The position numbers and the translations under genes are program-made. This document shows positions 32,155 to 40,885 of a stretch of 41,109 nucleotides of DNA, piece by piece. The DNA is taken from positions 1 to 41,109 of the forward strand of contig CAZPRY010000037.1 in NCBI GenBank assembly GCA_964589175.1, in the 5' to 3' direction. The notes below the pieces were generated by a model, which did no database searches, was not told where the DNA came from, and worked only from the letters and a program-made list of their open reading frames with translations. This DNA is from CAZPRY01 sp964589175. Lineage in GTDB: Bacteria > Fidelibacterota > UBA2242. Within the stretch, counting starts at the first letter, position 1, and each line of letters begins with the position of its first letter.

Positions 32155-33624
32155 TCATTTATCGGCCGGCTTCTTCGTAAAGCCTTTTCTTTCCATTTTG
32201 CCCCAGGTTTTTTTACCGCGCAAAGCCGAGAACAGGCCCCGGATTCTCCAGTATGTCGTCAGTTGCCGGTAACCGAAGTTTTCGATAACTGCCAGGAGAA
32301 AAAGTTGCAGTAAATCTCTCGTTCGCGGGTAACGGCGAAAGGTCAATTCCTCCAGTCCGACGGTAGCGACCGATAATATCATCCCGAATACAAGCGCCAG
32401 CAGGAAGAACGCGACCGGATAAAATACGCCCAGTTTCCCGAGCAGCAGGTAGATGAAAAACATGATGTAGCCGGGCAATTCGATCACCGGTCCCAGCATT
32501 TCAAGGAAGAAAAAGTATGGAAAGGCAAGCATCCCGATCCGGCCGTATTTCGGATTGAACAGCATATCCACATGCCGGGTCAGCACCTCGTAGAGACCAC
32601 GCTGCCAGCGATCTCGCTGCCGTCCGAGTACTTTCATCGATTCGGGGCACTCCGTCCAGGCTACCGGGTCCGGGACAAAGGTAATTCGATAGGGGATATG
32701 ATTTGCGCGACAGTATTTATGTAATTTTACGACGAGTTCCATATCCTCGCCGACCGTATCGTGGGCGTATCCCCCGACCTCCACAACCGTGGAGCGAAGG
32801 AAAACTCCGAAGGCGCCCGAAATTATCAGGGAAGCATTCATCGATTCCCAGCCCATCCGTCCCGATAAAAAGGCCCGCAGATATTCCATCACCTGAAATT
32901 GGGCAAGATAATTGCGCGGCAGGCGAATATTCGAGAGCGATCCTGACTCCACCTGACAACCGTTGGCGATACGAATTATGCCTCCGGCGGCAACAGTCCG
33001 CTCGTCTTCCAGAAACGGCCGAACGATCCGGGACAGCGCCTCCTTTTCCAGCAGTGTATCCGCATCCATCGCACAGAAAAGCGATGTCCGGCAGTAGTTG
33101 ATGCCAACATTCAAAGCGTCGGCTTTCCCGCCGTTTTCTTTATCAATCACCCAGAGATTGGGATACCTGTGGCTCTTATACTTTTGCCGTACTTTGGCGG
33201 TCGCTACTTTGGCTGTTGGAGCCATCGCGCCGGGCTCCAGTTCAAACGCCTCAATGAGGGTTTCCAGCGTTTTATCTTTCGAACCGTCATTGATTACGAT
33301 GATATCATAATCGGGATAACGCAATGACATCAGCGATTTAATCGATTCGACACAGGTACTTTCTTCATTGTACGCCGGGGCCAGCAGAGTAATTGCCGGG
33401 ATATTGGTTTGAGTAATCAGTTCATCGAAATCGACCGATTTCAGGCGGCGTGTGTATCTGCGTAAGGTTCGATAGGATAACAAAGTCGTAAACAAATACG
33501 TTGAATTCAGCGCAATGAAGTAAAATAGAACGAGAAATCCGAAGATTGTGACGAGGATTTCACCGTAGCCGATCAGGAAAACGGACGCTATATCCCTGAG
33601 AGAACGTAAAAATTCAACGATCAT
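32155..33624 (-). CDS. Processive GT2 glycosyltransferase (polysaccharide synthase)
   Basis: 489-residue inner-membrane synthase of the cellulose/chitin/PgaC class. A membrane helix (about 22-48) precedes the GT2 domain with D113 (VINDGSKD), DAD (187-189), ED (293-294 in TVGEDMEL) and QRDRW (336-340), the complete DxD/ED/QxxRW set of processive beta-glycosyltransferases. Several membrane helices follow (about 370-440). No PilZ domain is fused. It overlaps the HEAT-repeat gene by four bases (ATGA). The product could be poly-GlcNAc, beta-glucan or similar; the GH16 enzyme downstream favours a beta-glucan but does not prove it. Confidence 0.9.
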   Translation of the reverse strand: MIVEFLRSLRDIASVFLIGYGEILVTIFGFLVLFYFIALNSTYLFTTLLSYRTLRRYTRRLKSVDFDELITQTNIPAITLLAPAYNEESTCVESIKSLMSLRYPDYDIIVINDGSKDKTLETLIEAFELEPGAMAPTAKVATAKVRQKYKSHRYPNLWVIDKENGGKADALNVGINYCRTSLFCAMDADTLLEKEALSRIVRPFLEDERTVAAGGIIRIANGCQVESGSLSNIRLPRNYLAQFQVMEYLRAFLSGRMGWESMNASLIISGAFGVFLRSTVVEVGGYAHDTVGEDMELVVKLHKYCRANHIPYRITFVPDPVAWTECPESMKVLGRQRDRWQRGLYEVLTRHVDMLFNPKYGRIGMLAFPYFFFLEMLGPVIELPGYIMFFIYLLLGKLGVFYPVAFFLLALVFGMILSVATVGLEELTFRRYPRTRDLLQLFLLAVIENFGYRQLTTYWRIRGLFSALRGKKTWGKMERKGFTKKPADK

Positions 33625-34751
33625 GAGCGCCCTTCCTTTAGAACGAAATCCGCAACTTCACGCGCCACGCTGCCGGCCGGGATGTGCTTTTCAAGTGCTT
33701 CCTGCCCGCCCAATTTCACCAGTGCTCTGGCCGTCTCGATCTCCAGCCAGGGAGATGGAGACTCGAGGTATACGGCAATCCGATCGATGTCTCCTTCGTC
33801 ACCCACGGTCGCCAGCGCGGCAATGGCCCTGGCTTTTACGATGTCATGGTCGTATTCCAGCATCTGACGTACCGTCTCGGCATGAGTCGGCACTCCGAGA
33901 TCGGCAATTAAGCGCAGACAATCGATCAGCAACTCTGCATTGTGGGTGTCACGGATGACCTTTTCGGCAATATCGGCTGACGCGACGTCCTTCATATAAT
34001 CCAGCGCTTTGGCGACGATGGAACGCACCGGCAACGGCCGCCGCTCATCCGCCAGGGCTTTTCGATAGACAGGTAGGGCTTTCGCACCCATGTTCGCCAG
34101 TATGGAAGCCAGCATGTTGGAACTCCAGGGACGGTACCGATGCAGATTGTCCACAATCGATGGAGCGTACTGCGTGTATTGTTTCTGCGCAATCACCCGG
34201 GCCGCAACCATTGACACAATCGGGGATTTGTCCTTCAGTGCCTCCGCGACTGTCCCGATGGATTCTTTTAAATTCAAATGGCTCAATGTATTGATCGCCC
34301 GGGCACGCTGTTCGGCATCACCTCTGCGTGCAATGCGCATCAACAGGGGAATGTACGGTCCGGACAATTCGGAAATGATATCCAGTTCGGCTCCTTTAAT
34401 CTTCTTTGAGTAGCGGAAAAGGTACTCCATAAAATAGAGAGCATATCTCTTCTCGACCAGACGCCATAACGCCCTTGGCTTCTCTTCTCCGGAAATAACC
34501 TGGAGCATTTTTTCCTGCCAGATTTGTTCCAATCTATCCCAGCGGCGCCGCTTACGATTGTTCGAGAAGCGGAGTAACAGCGTATAAACAGCGAACAGAA
34601 GAACCAGGATAAAAAGCAGAATTGAAAGCGTTACAATGAACAGCAGCAGCGGTTCACGATTGAAAATCTCCCGCCAGTAAGGAATCCACGTTTCCTGTAT
34701 CGCATACAGTAATGTCCGTATTGCTTGCCCGATGTTTCGGAGAGAATTCAG
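33621..34751 (-). CDS. Membrane-anchored HEAT-repeat protein, apparent CTG start
   Basis: Coding sequence clearly extends upstream of the first conventional start (TTG at 34532): the same frame encodes an amphipathic segment, one membrane helix (EPLLLFIVTLSILLFILVLL), then a basic stretch NNRKRRRWDR, all in family-like composition. Between the in-frame stop and 34532 there is no ATG, GTG or TTG. CTG at 34751 has CGGAG six bases upstream, so I set the start there (376 residues). The soluble part is PBS-lyase-type HEAT repeats (ARRGDAEQRARAINTLSHL, KDKSPIVSMVAARVI, DHDIVKARAIAALATVG). As first gene of the operon, coupled to the synthase by ATGA, it is likely a scaffold or regulator of the synthase. 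Confidence 0.68.
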   Translation of the reverse strand: MNSLRNIGQAIRTLLYAIQETWIPYWREIFNREPLLLFIVTLSILLFILVLLFAVYTLLLRFSNNRKRRRWDRLEQIWQEKMLQVISGEEKPRALWRLVEKRYALYFMEYLFRYSKKIKGAELDIISELSGPYIPLLMRIARRGDAEQRARAINTLSHLNLKESIGTVAEALKDKSPIVSMVAARVIAQKQYTQYAPSIVDNLHRYRPWSSNMLASILANMGAKALPVYRKALADERRPLPVRSIVAKALDYMKDVASADIAEKVIRDTHNAELLIDCLRLIADLGVPTHAETVRQMLEYDHDIVKARAIAALATVGDEGDIDRIAVYLESPSPWLEIETARALVKLGGQEALEKHIPAGSVAREVADFVLKEGRS

Positions 34752-34836
34752 ATAATACTCCGTTTAAAGATTCTGCTGATGCTTTTTCTACTTGCTGGTG
34801 CTTTCCCGATATTCAATTCTTTTGTCTGTTTATGTA

Positions 34837-34865
34837 AAATATCGAAATTATGAACAGAATATCAA
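34837..34865 (-). promoter_or_regulatory. Candidate promoter of the polysaccharide operon
   Basis: On the minus strand TTGATA (34860-34865) and ATATTT (34837-34842) are 17 bases apart, followed by about 80 bases of leader to the CTG start of the HEAT-repeat gene. A palindrome CCACGTGG lies just upstream at 34887-34894. The promoter fits a sigma-70 pattern but is a visual match only. Confidence 0.4.
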
Positions 34866-34941
34866 TAGAATTATTCAAACCGAGAGCCACGTGGTCCAGA
34901 TTTTATTTCCCATCTGTTTGATAATTTTTTAGATTGTTTAC

Positions 34942-36477
34942 ATGAATGATTTGAAGCACCTTTTCTATGAAAGTCTGGAGCAGAGGATCGCAGCGCTCGA
35001 AACCGCCCTGAGTCAGCTGGCATCTTCATCTTCAGAATCTATCCGGTCGATTCGTGAGGTTGTCCGGGACGTGAAGGATTCCGGGACTTCCTACGGATTT
35101 CCAAACCTCTCCGAAACGGCCCGAATCCTCCTGGAAGCTGACGAAAAGACCCTGGTAAAATACCTGCCCGAATTCATCGAACTTCTGAAGCGCATTCTGG
35201 AGACTTCCCACAGTCAATATCCGCGCATTTTAATAATCGATGATGATCCTCTGATCGCCCATTTACTCCAATCGGCGCTGAGTACCACCGATTACCTTCT
35301 CGATATCGCCGAGACGGTCAATGAAGCCGATATCTTCCTCATCAGCAAGCATTACTCGCTAATCTTCCTGGATATCTTTTTACCCGAAGCCAACGGTCTG
35401 GACTATCTGGTCGAGATCAAACATAATCCCAACCATGCCAAAATTCCGGTGGTCATTCTCTCCGGCAAAAAAGAAACCGACTTCGGCAAGCGCTCCCTTG
35501 AATTGGGAGCAATTGCATTTCTCGAAAAACCATTGGATATCAACCAATTAACCGGGATCATTTCCGGTATATTGGAAAAAGATAAACCCGTGGCGCCGAT
35601 GCCGAAGACCCTCGATTTGCTCGACATCAACGATCTCACACCAGCATTTGATAAGTTAAAAAACCAACCCAGGCGGCCGGATCACGCCCTCTTTCTATCG
35701 ATCATCAACATTGATACTTATACAGCCACCCGGGTTCAGACCTCCCAAAAAACCTGCCCGAGAATCTGTTCGACCTTCATAGCTCTCGTCCGCCGCCATT
35801 TGGGCGCCGGGGACGTGATTGCCAGATTCCAGGGTGGCAAGCTACTGATCTTCTTCCCCGATTCGACCAGGGACAGAGTTACAGGAATCCTTGACACCGT
35901 TCGGAAGCATTTCCAGAGCATCCAGTTTTCTGTATCCGATGACCGCAAGATGCGTGGTAAATTTTCGGCGACCGTCGCAGAAATCCATCCTGAAGATTCG
36001 CTGAAAACCGCTATCGGCAATGTCAAAACACTCTTCGCGGAAGACGTTCCTGCTGAAAAATCCGTACCGGTAACACCCCGGGTTCAAAAAAACAGAAAGA
36101 ATATCCTCATGGCGGAGGACGACCTGCTGATCTCGACCCTGGTCCGGCATCGTCTGGAAAAAGCCGGATACAAATTGAGCATTTTCAGCGATGGCAAATC
36201 CGCCCTCGATGCCGCCCTGGCGGATCCCAGCTTCGCACTGATTCTGCTGGATATCAAGATGCCTATTATGGATGGTTTTGAAGTCCTGCATAATCTGAGG
36301 AATAATTCCGACTATCAGCAGGTGCCGATCATCATTCTGACTTCGATGGGCAATGAGAAGAACGTCATCCGTGGATTGGAACAGGGCGCTACCGATTATA
36401 TCCTGAAGCCTTTTTCTCCGGTAGAATTGGTAGCCCGCATCAATCGGCTCTTAAAAACTTCTGTTCCGGCTGCGTAG
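34942..36477 (+). CDS. Hpt-like / REC / degenerate GGDEF / REC signalling protein
   Basis: 511-residue cytoplasmic regulator. Residues 1-90 look like an Hpt helical bundle, but the phosphorylatable His is missing: VRDVKDSGTSYGFPNLSETA has R42 where His is expected. REC1 (95-213) has the acid pocket DDD (100-102), D144 and K196. A middle domain (246-365) resembles GGDEF, with FQGGKLLIFF at the active-site hairpin instead of GGDEF, so cyclase activity is unlikely. REC2 (387-505) has EDD (392-394), D437 and K489. No DNA-binding output. It diverges from the polysaccharide operon, so it may regulate it, and faces the phosphorelay genes on the right. Confidence 0.85.
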   Translation: MNDLKHLFYESLEQRIAALETALSQLASSSSESIRSIREVVRDVKDSGTSYGFPNLSETARILLEADEKTLVKYLPEFIELLKRILETSHSQYPRILIIDDDPLIAHLLQSALSTTDYLLDIAETVNEADIFLISKHYSLIFLDIFLPEANGLDYLVEIKHNPNHAKIPVVILSGKKETDFGKRSLELGAIAFLEKPLDINQLTGIISGILEKDKPVAPMPKTLDLLDINDLTPAFDKLKNQPRRPDHALFLSIINIDTYTATRVQTSQKTCPRICSTFIALVRRHLGAGDVIARFQGGKLLIFFPDSTRDRVTGILDTVRKHFQSIQFSVSDDRKMRGKFSATVAEIHPEDSLKTAIGNVKTLFAEDVPAEKSVPVTPRVQKNRKNILMAEDDLLISTLVRHRLEKAGYKLSIFSDGKSALDAALADPSFALILLDIKMPIMDGFEVLHNLRNNSDYQQVPIIILTSMGNEKNVIRGLEQGATDYILKPFSPVELVARINRLLKTSVPAA

Positions 36478-36490
36478 CATTTCCAACCCG

Positions 36491-37702
36491 TCAGCGGGCT
36501 ATCTCACGGTAATAATTGTTTAATATTTTAGACATAAGCGGGAAATAATACTCCCAGAAAAAATCACGACGTTCCGAGGGATTTTTCTTATTGTAGAAAG
36601 ATTTGCGGAACAAACGAATCCCCCGGAAGCGGGCCAGAGCAACTCGCTGGATGGGATTATCGGCGAAATCAGCTGCAAAATAATAGAATTTCGGATATTC
36701 AATATTTTGAACGACGGCCGGAAACCGAAGCGGAATTCCATGGCGCTTCAGCGTACATTCCCCACGCGGATTCACGTCAATTTTGAATTCCGCTAAAATC
36801 TGATTGGTGCTGTCCGCCGATACCACATTAAACCAGAAAGGATACTGTATTTCGCGCGGCAGACCGTAATGCGCACGGGCATAATCACCGGTAATGATTA
36901 CTGGCACCTCATCCCCGAGATGAGTGCCTTTCTCCAAAACGACGACATTCTGGTGATTATCCAGAAATACGATCCCTGATTTTGTAAAAGGCCAGCGGCC
37001 CCCGTTTTCGGCCCGGTATGAATCGACAATCCAGTAGGGCAATTCATCGTTCTGAAGTGAATCCAGGCTGGTGAAATAGCGGCCTGTCCAACCGCTCCAG
37101 ACAATTCCGGTTTCCTCCGTCCACTGATCTCTTATCATCTTTCCAGTAGGTTCGATAAAGGTATTGAACTCATTGATAATCAGTTTGTTATATTCCCTCA
37201 TTTTTTTCATCAGTTTTAATTCGGCTTCCGACATGCCACCATACAATAAGTCCCCGGGACGATTCGGCCGGCGGGCTACGTTCGCCTGGAAGTACCAGAT
37301 ATCATGATAGATTCCGTACATATCCGCGTAATAGATCATGTCGTAGGCTTCAGCCAGACTGTCCAGCTTAGTGTCAGGATAATTCTCAATATCATGAATT
37401 CGATATTGCCGATCGGCCTCAGGAAAAAATCCGAAATAGTCGATATCCTGGCGGTAATAATTATGGTCATTACGAGTAAACTTATGATAGTTCAGCAGCC
37501 AATTCACGGAGCGATGCTCCTGGTATTGGTCAGTCATAGAAGACTTATCTACTAAAAATATATTCATCGGCTGCTGGGGGGCCAGCCACCAAAAAAGGAA
37601 CATCAGAAGCGGAATCACAAATGGAATGAGGATAAAAATATAGATGATTAGTGTCGCCAGACTTCTTCGTTTACCGGTTTTTTGCGCTTTTTGAGATTCC
37701 AT
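36491..37702 (-). CDS. Unrecognised membrane-anchored protein
   Basis: About 403 residues: a basic N-terminus (MESQKAQKTGKRRS), one membrane helix (LATLIIYIFILIPFVIPLLMFLFWW), then a large, aromatic-rich, probably extracytoplasmic domain. Motifs worth noting are IFLVDKSS, YDMIYYADMYGIYHDIW, GDLLYGGMSEAEL, LIINEFNTF and VPVIITGDYARAHYG; the alternation of strands and helices suggests a Rossmann-like or glutaminase-like fold. I do not recognise the family. The start is the ATG at 37702 with AGAAGAGG five bases upstream; two in-frame ATGs (37732, 37723) have no such site. It is downstream of the histidine kinase in the same unit, so it may be a signalling accessory or a regulated envelope protein. 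Confidence 0.6.
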   Translation of the reverse strand: MESQKAQKTGKRRSLATLIIYIFILIPFVIPLLMFLFWWLAPQQPMNIFLVDKSSMTDQYQEHRSVNWLLNYHKFTRNDHNYYRQDIDYFGFFPEADRQYRIHDIENYPDTKLDSLAEAYDMIYYADMYGIYHDIWYFQANVARRPNRPGDLLYGGMSEAELKLMKKMREYNKLIINEFNTFIEPTGKMIRDQWTEETGIVWSGWTGRYFTSLDSLQNDELPYWIVDSYRAENGGRWPFTKSGIVFLDNHQNVVVLEKGTHLGDEVPVIITGDYARAHYGLPREIQYPFWFNVVSADSTNQILAEFKIDVNPRGECTLKRHGIPLRFPAVVQNIEYPKFYYFAADFADNPIQRVALARFRGIRLFRKSFYNKKNPSERRDFFWEYYFPLMSKILNNYYREIAR

Positions 37703-37740
37703 ATCTGCCTCTTCTATTCCCATCTGAACCATGAGATCGC

Positions 37741-39858
37741 TTAATTCACCATCGAGCTTTTCAAATCAATTGTGAATGTTGTGCCGATCCCTGATTCACT
37801 GGTGACCGAAAGTGTAAATCCGAGTAAATCACAGAGCGATTTCGAAATTGCGAGTCCCAGCCCGGTTCCTTCAAAATTACGAGTAAGAAAGCTATCGGCT
37901 TGCCGGAATGCCTCGAAAATCAAATCCAACTGATCTTCCGGGATGCCAATTCCTGTATCGGAAACCAGCAAGCCTATGGCTTTATGGTTCGCGGCTTCCG
38001 TAATAACTTCTACGGTTACCGATCCCTTACTCGTAAACTTCACGGCGTTACCCACCAGGTTGATTAAGATCTGTTTCAGGTGACGCCGATCGGTTCGGAT
38101 CGGGGCGATCCGCTTCGGGATAGTCGCATGCAATTCCAGTTTTTTCTGGATTGCGATGGGCTCAAACTGATTCAATATTTCATTGACCAATTCATCCAGC
38201 GCGACATCTTCAGGCTGGACCGTAGATTTTCCGGCTTCGATTTTAGAAAGATCGAGGATATCGTTGATCAGGTCCAGCAGATGTTTTCCGTTATCGAGGA
38301 TTCGGCTGGTGTAGAGCAGGTCTTTCTCACTGAGATTCAGCAATTTATTCTTATTCAGAATATTCGAAAATCCGATTATGGAGTTGAGCGGGGTCCTGAG
38401 TTCGTGACTCATCTTGGCCAGGAATTCGGATTTGGCCAGGTTGGCAAACTCGGCTTCCTCCTTGGCAATATGCAATTCTCTCTCAAATTGCTTGCGTTTG
38501 GTGATATCGACGACAATACCGGTAAAAAATCGTTTTTGATTGGCTATAAATTCGCTGACCGAAAGATCAACAGGAAAAACGGTTCCATCCTTCTTCAGGC
38601 CGATACACTCCCGGCTATGGTCGACCAGCCTTTTTTCCAGTGTTTTCAGATATCGACCGATATAACCGTCATGGACTACCTGGTGAGGATTGGGAATGAC
38701 CACATTAACGTTTTTACCGATTACTTCCGCCTCGGTATAACCAAATATATTTTCCGCCGCAGGATTGAAAAGCTGGATTATGGCGTTTTCATTGGTGATG
38801 ATCACGCCGTCCGCAATATTCTCGATTACAGATCGCATCCGTTTCTCGTTTTCCAAAAATGCAACGGCATACTCCGTCATCTGGGATATATCCCGGAAAA
38901 CACTGCGGGTGTACAGCGGTTTCCCATTCTCAAAAAGGCAATTGATGTTGCCGTTGACAATTACTTTCTTGCCGGATTTGGCGATGAGTATACCTTCGAA
39001 ATTACGGATCACTTCGCCATTTAAGGCTTTATGATACACCTCCTGCCAGACCGTTTCCCGAGCACTATCAATCAAATCCCGGAAATTGATCTCTTTAAAA
39101 TCCTCTTCGTTATACCGCAGGCAATCTTTCCAGGCCTGGTTGGCATACAGTATTTTTCCGTCCGGGGTAACGAACTGGATCAGGTCGCTGGCATTGTCCA
39201 GAAACTCCTGCAATTTGCGATTGGTATTCTCCGCCTCGCGTGCAAAATGTTCTAGGTCTGCCTGACGCTGTCGGCCTTCAACCTGCATCCGCGCAATGAT
39301 CCTGAGGTTTCTCCGCCGCGTAAAGAAGATCAGGCCGGAAAGAACCAGCGACGATAACAGGGCAAATCCGAAGTGGATCCAGATCGCCGAGGGTGAAATC
39401 AACATGACTACCATCAGCCAGCCAGCACCAATCAGTCCGACAAGTACCAGATACCATGAGCGTGATAAAAAGAAAATGCCGACGCCGATGGCCAACAAGA
39501 TGAGATTGGTGGTCTGGATCGGCTCCCGGCTCAGATAGAGATGAGTGAGACTGTTTAATAGGACTACCAAGGCGATAATTCCGGCCCAGGTATGCCCCCT
39601 TTTCCCTTCTGGTCGGTGCTGCGAAGTAATTGCGAAAAAAGCCAGATAGAATATCGCGCTGCCGAAAGCGATTGTGGCAAGCAGATATGCGATTGGGGGT
39701 TCGACTAAAAATAGATGGCTGAAGGCGAAAATCAGGTACAGAACACTCAATCCTAACGCAACCGGACGAAGGCTCCCCTGTATTGTCAGAGTCCGCAGCT
39801 GTTCGAATTCGTCTGCATTGGCCTTTTCATGATTAACTGTTTCGATGAGATCGGACAT
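37741..39858 (-). CDS. Membrane PAS-domain histidine kinase
   Basis: About 705 residues. Six or more membrane helices fill the first 190 residues, followed by a coiled linker and two PAS/PAC domains (about 215-335 and 340-455; 'NPAAENIFGYTEAEVIGKNV', 'GLKKDGTVFPVDLSVSEF'). HisKA contains the phospho-His in MSHELRTPLNSIIGF (H485). HATPase_c has the N box ILINLVGNAVKF, G1 SDTGIGIPEDQL and G2 GTGLGLAISKSL. No receiver is fused; the receiver and Hpt are separate genes just upstream. The start is the ATG at 39858 preceded by GGGGA; a GTG at 39882, touching the receiver stop, is an alternative. Confidence 0.92.
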   Translation of the reverse strand: MSDLIETVNHEKANADEFEQLRTLTIQGSLRPVALGLSVLYLIFAFSHLFLVEPPIAYLLATIAFGSAIFYLAFFAITSQHRPEGKRGHTWAGIIALVVLLNSLTHLYLSREPIQTTNLILLAIGVGIFFLSRSWYLVLVGLIGAGWLMVVMLISPSAIWIHFGFALLSSLVLSGLIFFTRRRNLRIIARMQVEGRQRQADLEHFAREAENTNRKLQEFLDNASDLIQFVTPDGKILYANQAWKDCLRYNEEDFKEINFRDLIDSARETVWQEVYHKALNGEVIRNFEGILIAKSGKKVIVNGNINCLFENGKPLYTRSVFRDISQMTEYAVAFLENEKRMRSVIENIADGVIITNENAIIQLFNPAAENIFGYTEAEVIGKNVNVVIPNPHQVVHDGYIGRYLKTLEKRLVDHSRECIGLKKDGTVFPVDLSVSEFIANQKRFFTGIVVDITKRKQFERELHIAKEEAEFANLAKSEFLAKMSHELRTPLNSIIGFSNILNKNKLLNLSEKDLLYTSRILDNGKHLLDLINDILDLSKIEAGKSTVQPEDVALDELVNEILNQFEPIAIQKKLELHATIPKRIAPIRTDRRHLKQILINLVGNAVKFTSKGSVTVEVITEAANHKAIGLLVSDTGIGIPEDQLDLIFEAFRQADSFLTRNFEGTGLGLAISKSLCDLLGFTLSVTSESGIGTTFTIDLKSSMVN

Positions 39859-39882
39859 GTCTTTTTTCCCCGGGCTGATCAC

Positions 39883-40245
39883 TTAAGCAAGCAGTTTATG
39901 GATCGCCTGGATCAGAATATTTTCATCGATGATCGGTTTCGAGATATAATCATCGAATCCCATTTTGAAAAACTTTTCGCGATCGTCCGCCATGGCATGC
40001 GCGGTCAAGGCGATAACCGGAATTGCTTTTAGTCTGTCATCGGCGCGAATCCGTTTAAGCACCTCTGTGCCATCCATCTCCGGCAGAGAAATATCCAGCA
40101 ATATGAGATCCGGTTTTTCCTTCTCGAATTCTACCAAGGCCTGCACACCCGTTTCGTACTCGGTAATCACGTAGAAATCTTCCAGTATAACTCTGGCCAG
40201 CAACCGGTTATCGGCATTATCCTCAACCACGGCAACGGTTTTCAT
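39883..40245 (-). CDS. Single-domain response regulator
   Basis: 120-residue stand-alone receiver. The acid pocket is E8-D9, the phosphorylation site D51 in LILLDISLPEMDG, with T81 and K103 as switch residues. There is no output domain, so it acts as a phosphate shuttle or by protein contact. Its ATG overlaps the Hpt stop (ATGA) and its stop is adjacent to the kinase's possible GTG start, so the three are made in fixed order: Hpt, receiver, kinase. Confidence 0.93.
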   Translation of the reverse strand: MKTVAVVEDNADNRLLARVILEDFYVITEYETGVQALVEFEKEKPDLILLDISLPEMDGTEVLKRIRADDRLKAIPVIALTAHAMADDREKFFKMGFDDYISKPIIDENILIQAIHKLLA

Positions 40246-40604
40246 TTACGATAATCTCCTTCCCTTTCCTCCGTATACTGCAACGCTTCCTCTACCCGCA
40301 TCTCAAACGGCTTGAGCAATGAAAGCAGTTCCAGCCCTTGCTTTTCCTCCGCGAGCCCTTCCATTCGTTCGCATAACGCCCGCAATTCTGTGGCGCCGAC
40401 ATAAGCCGAGCTGGATTTCAACGAATGCGCAGATCGTTCCAGCGTCTCAAAATCACGATTTTGATGGGCCGTCATAATTTCGCTCAGACGCTGCCGGGTT
40501 TGAGTTCTGAAAATCTGCAAAATCTCCAGGACCAGTTTTTTTCCGCCCATCCGCCTTAAATTTTCAAGTGCAGTTTTATCAAATGATTGATTATTGTCAT
40601 CCAT
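40242..40604 (-). CDS. Histidine phosphotransfer (Hpt) protein
   Basis: 120-residue helical-bundle phosphotransfer protein. The phospho-His is H60 in ERSAHSLKSSSAYVGA, the canonical Hpt signature. The start is the ATG at 40604, with GGAGAGG six bases upstream; the frame is open 30 codons further, but that extension is basic and unlike Hpt domains. First gene of the minus-strand phosphorelay unit. Confidence 0.9.
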   Translation of the reverse strand: MDDNNQSFDKTALENLRRMGGKKLVLEILQIFRTQTRQRLSEIMTAHQNRDFETLERSAHSLKSSSAYVGATELRALCERMEGLAEEKQGLELLSLLKPFEMRVEEALQYTEEREGDYRK

Positions 40605-40851
40605 GGTAAACCTCTCCGTGCCTCGTTTGATCCAATTTAAGGATTTTACTCTAATTTGCCGTGTAAATTTTCCGGGCGAGGATCGATCATACAAGAGCGT
40701 CCTAAATAAATAATTGCTCGCAATTTATCCCGAAAATTGCATGTCGGAATCTTTGATAACTCCGGAACCTTGCGGTTTCAAGCACTGATGTTGTACGATA
40801 AAAACATCCCGGAAACAAAGCATTTCACCCTATAACCTTGCCTGTGATCAT
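40605..40851. other. Divergent intergenic region
   Basis: Region between the Hpt start and the phosphatase promoter. The left 90 bases are an upstream extension of the Hpt frame that I judge non-coding. No strong repeat, terminator or RNA structure was noticed. Confidence 0.25.
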
Positions 40852-40879
40852 TTGATTTATCTGCATTTTCACCTATATT
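40852..40879 (+). promoter_or_regulatory. Candidate promoter giving a leaderless phosphatase mRNA
   Basis: TTGATT (40852-40857) and TATATT (40874-40879) are 16 bases apart. The -10 ends six bases before the ATG, so transcription would begin at or next to the start codon. No Shine-Dalgarno is present, which agrees with leaderless translation. Confidence 0.45.
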
Positions 40880-40885
40880 CGCGCT

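Noticed and set aside
38080..39024. 314-codon plus-strand frame opposite the histidine kinase
   Set aside because: Mirror frame of PAS/HisKA coding sequence, with no independent features.
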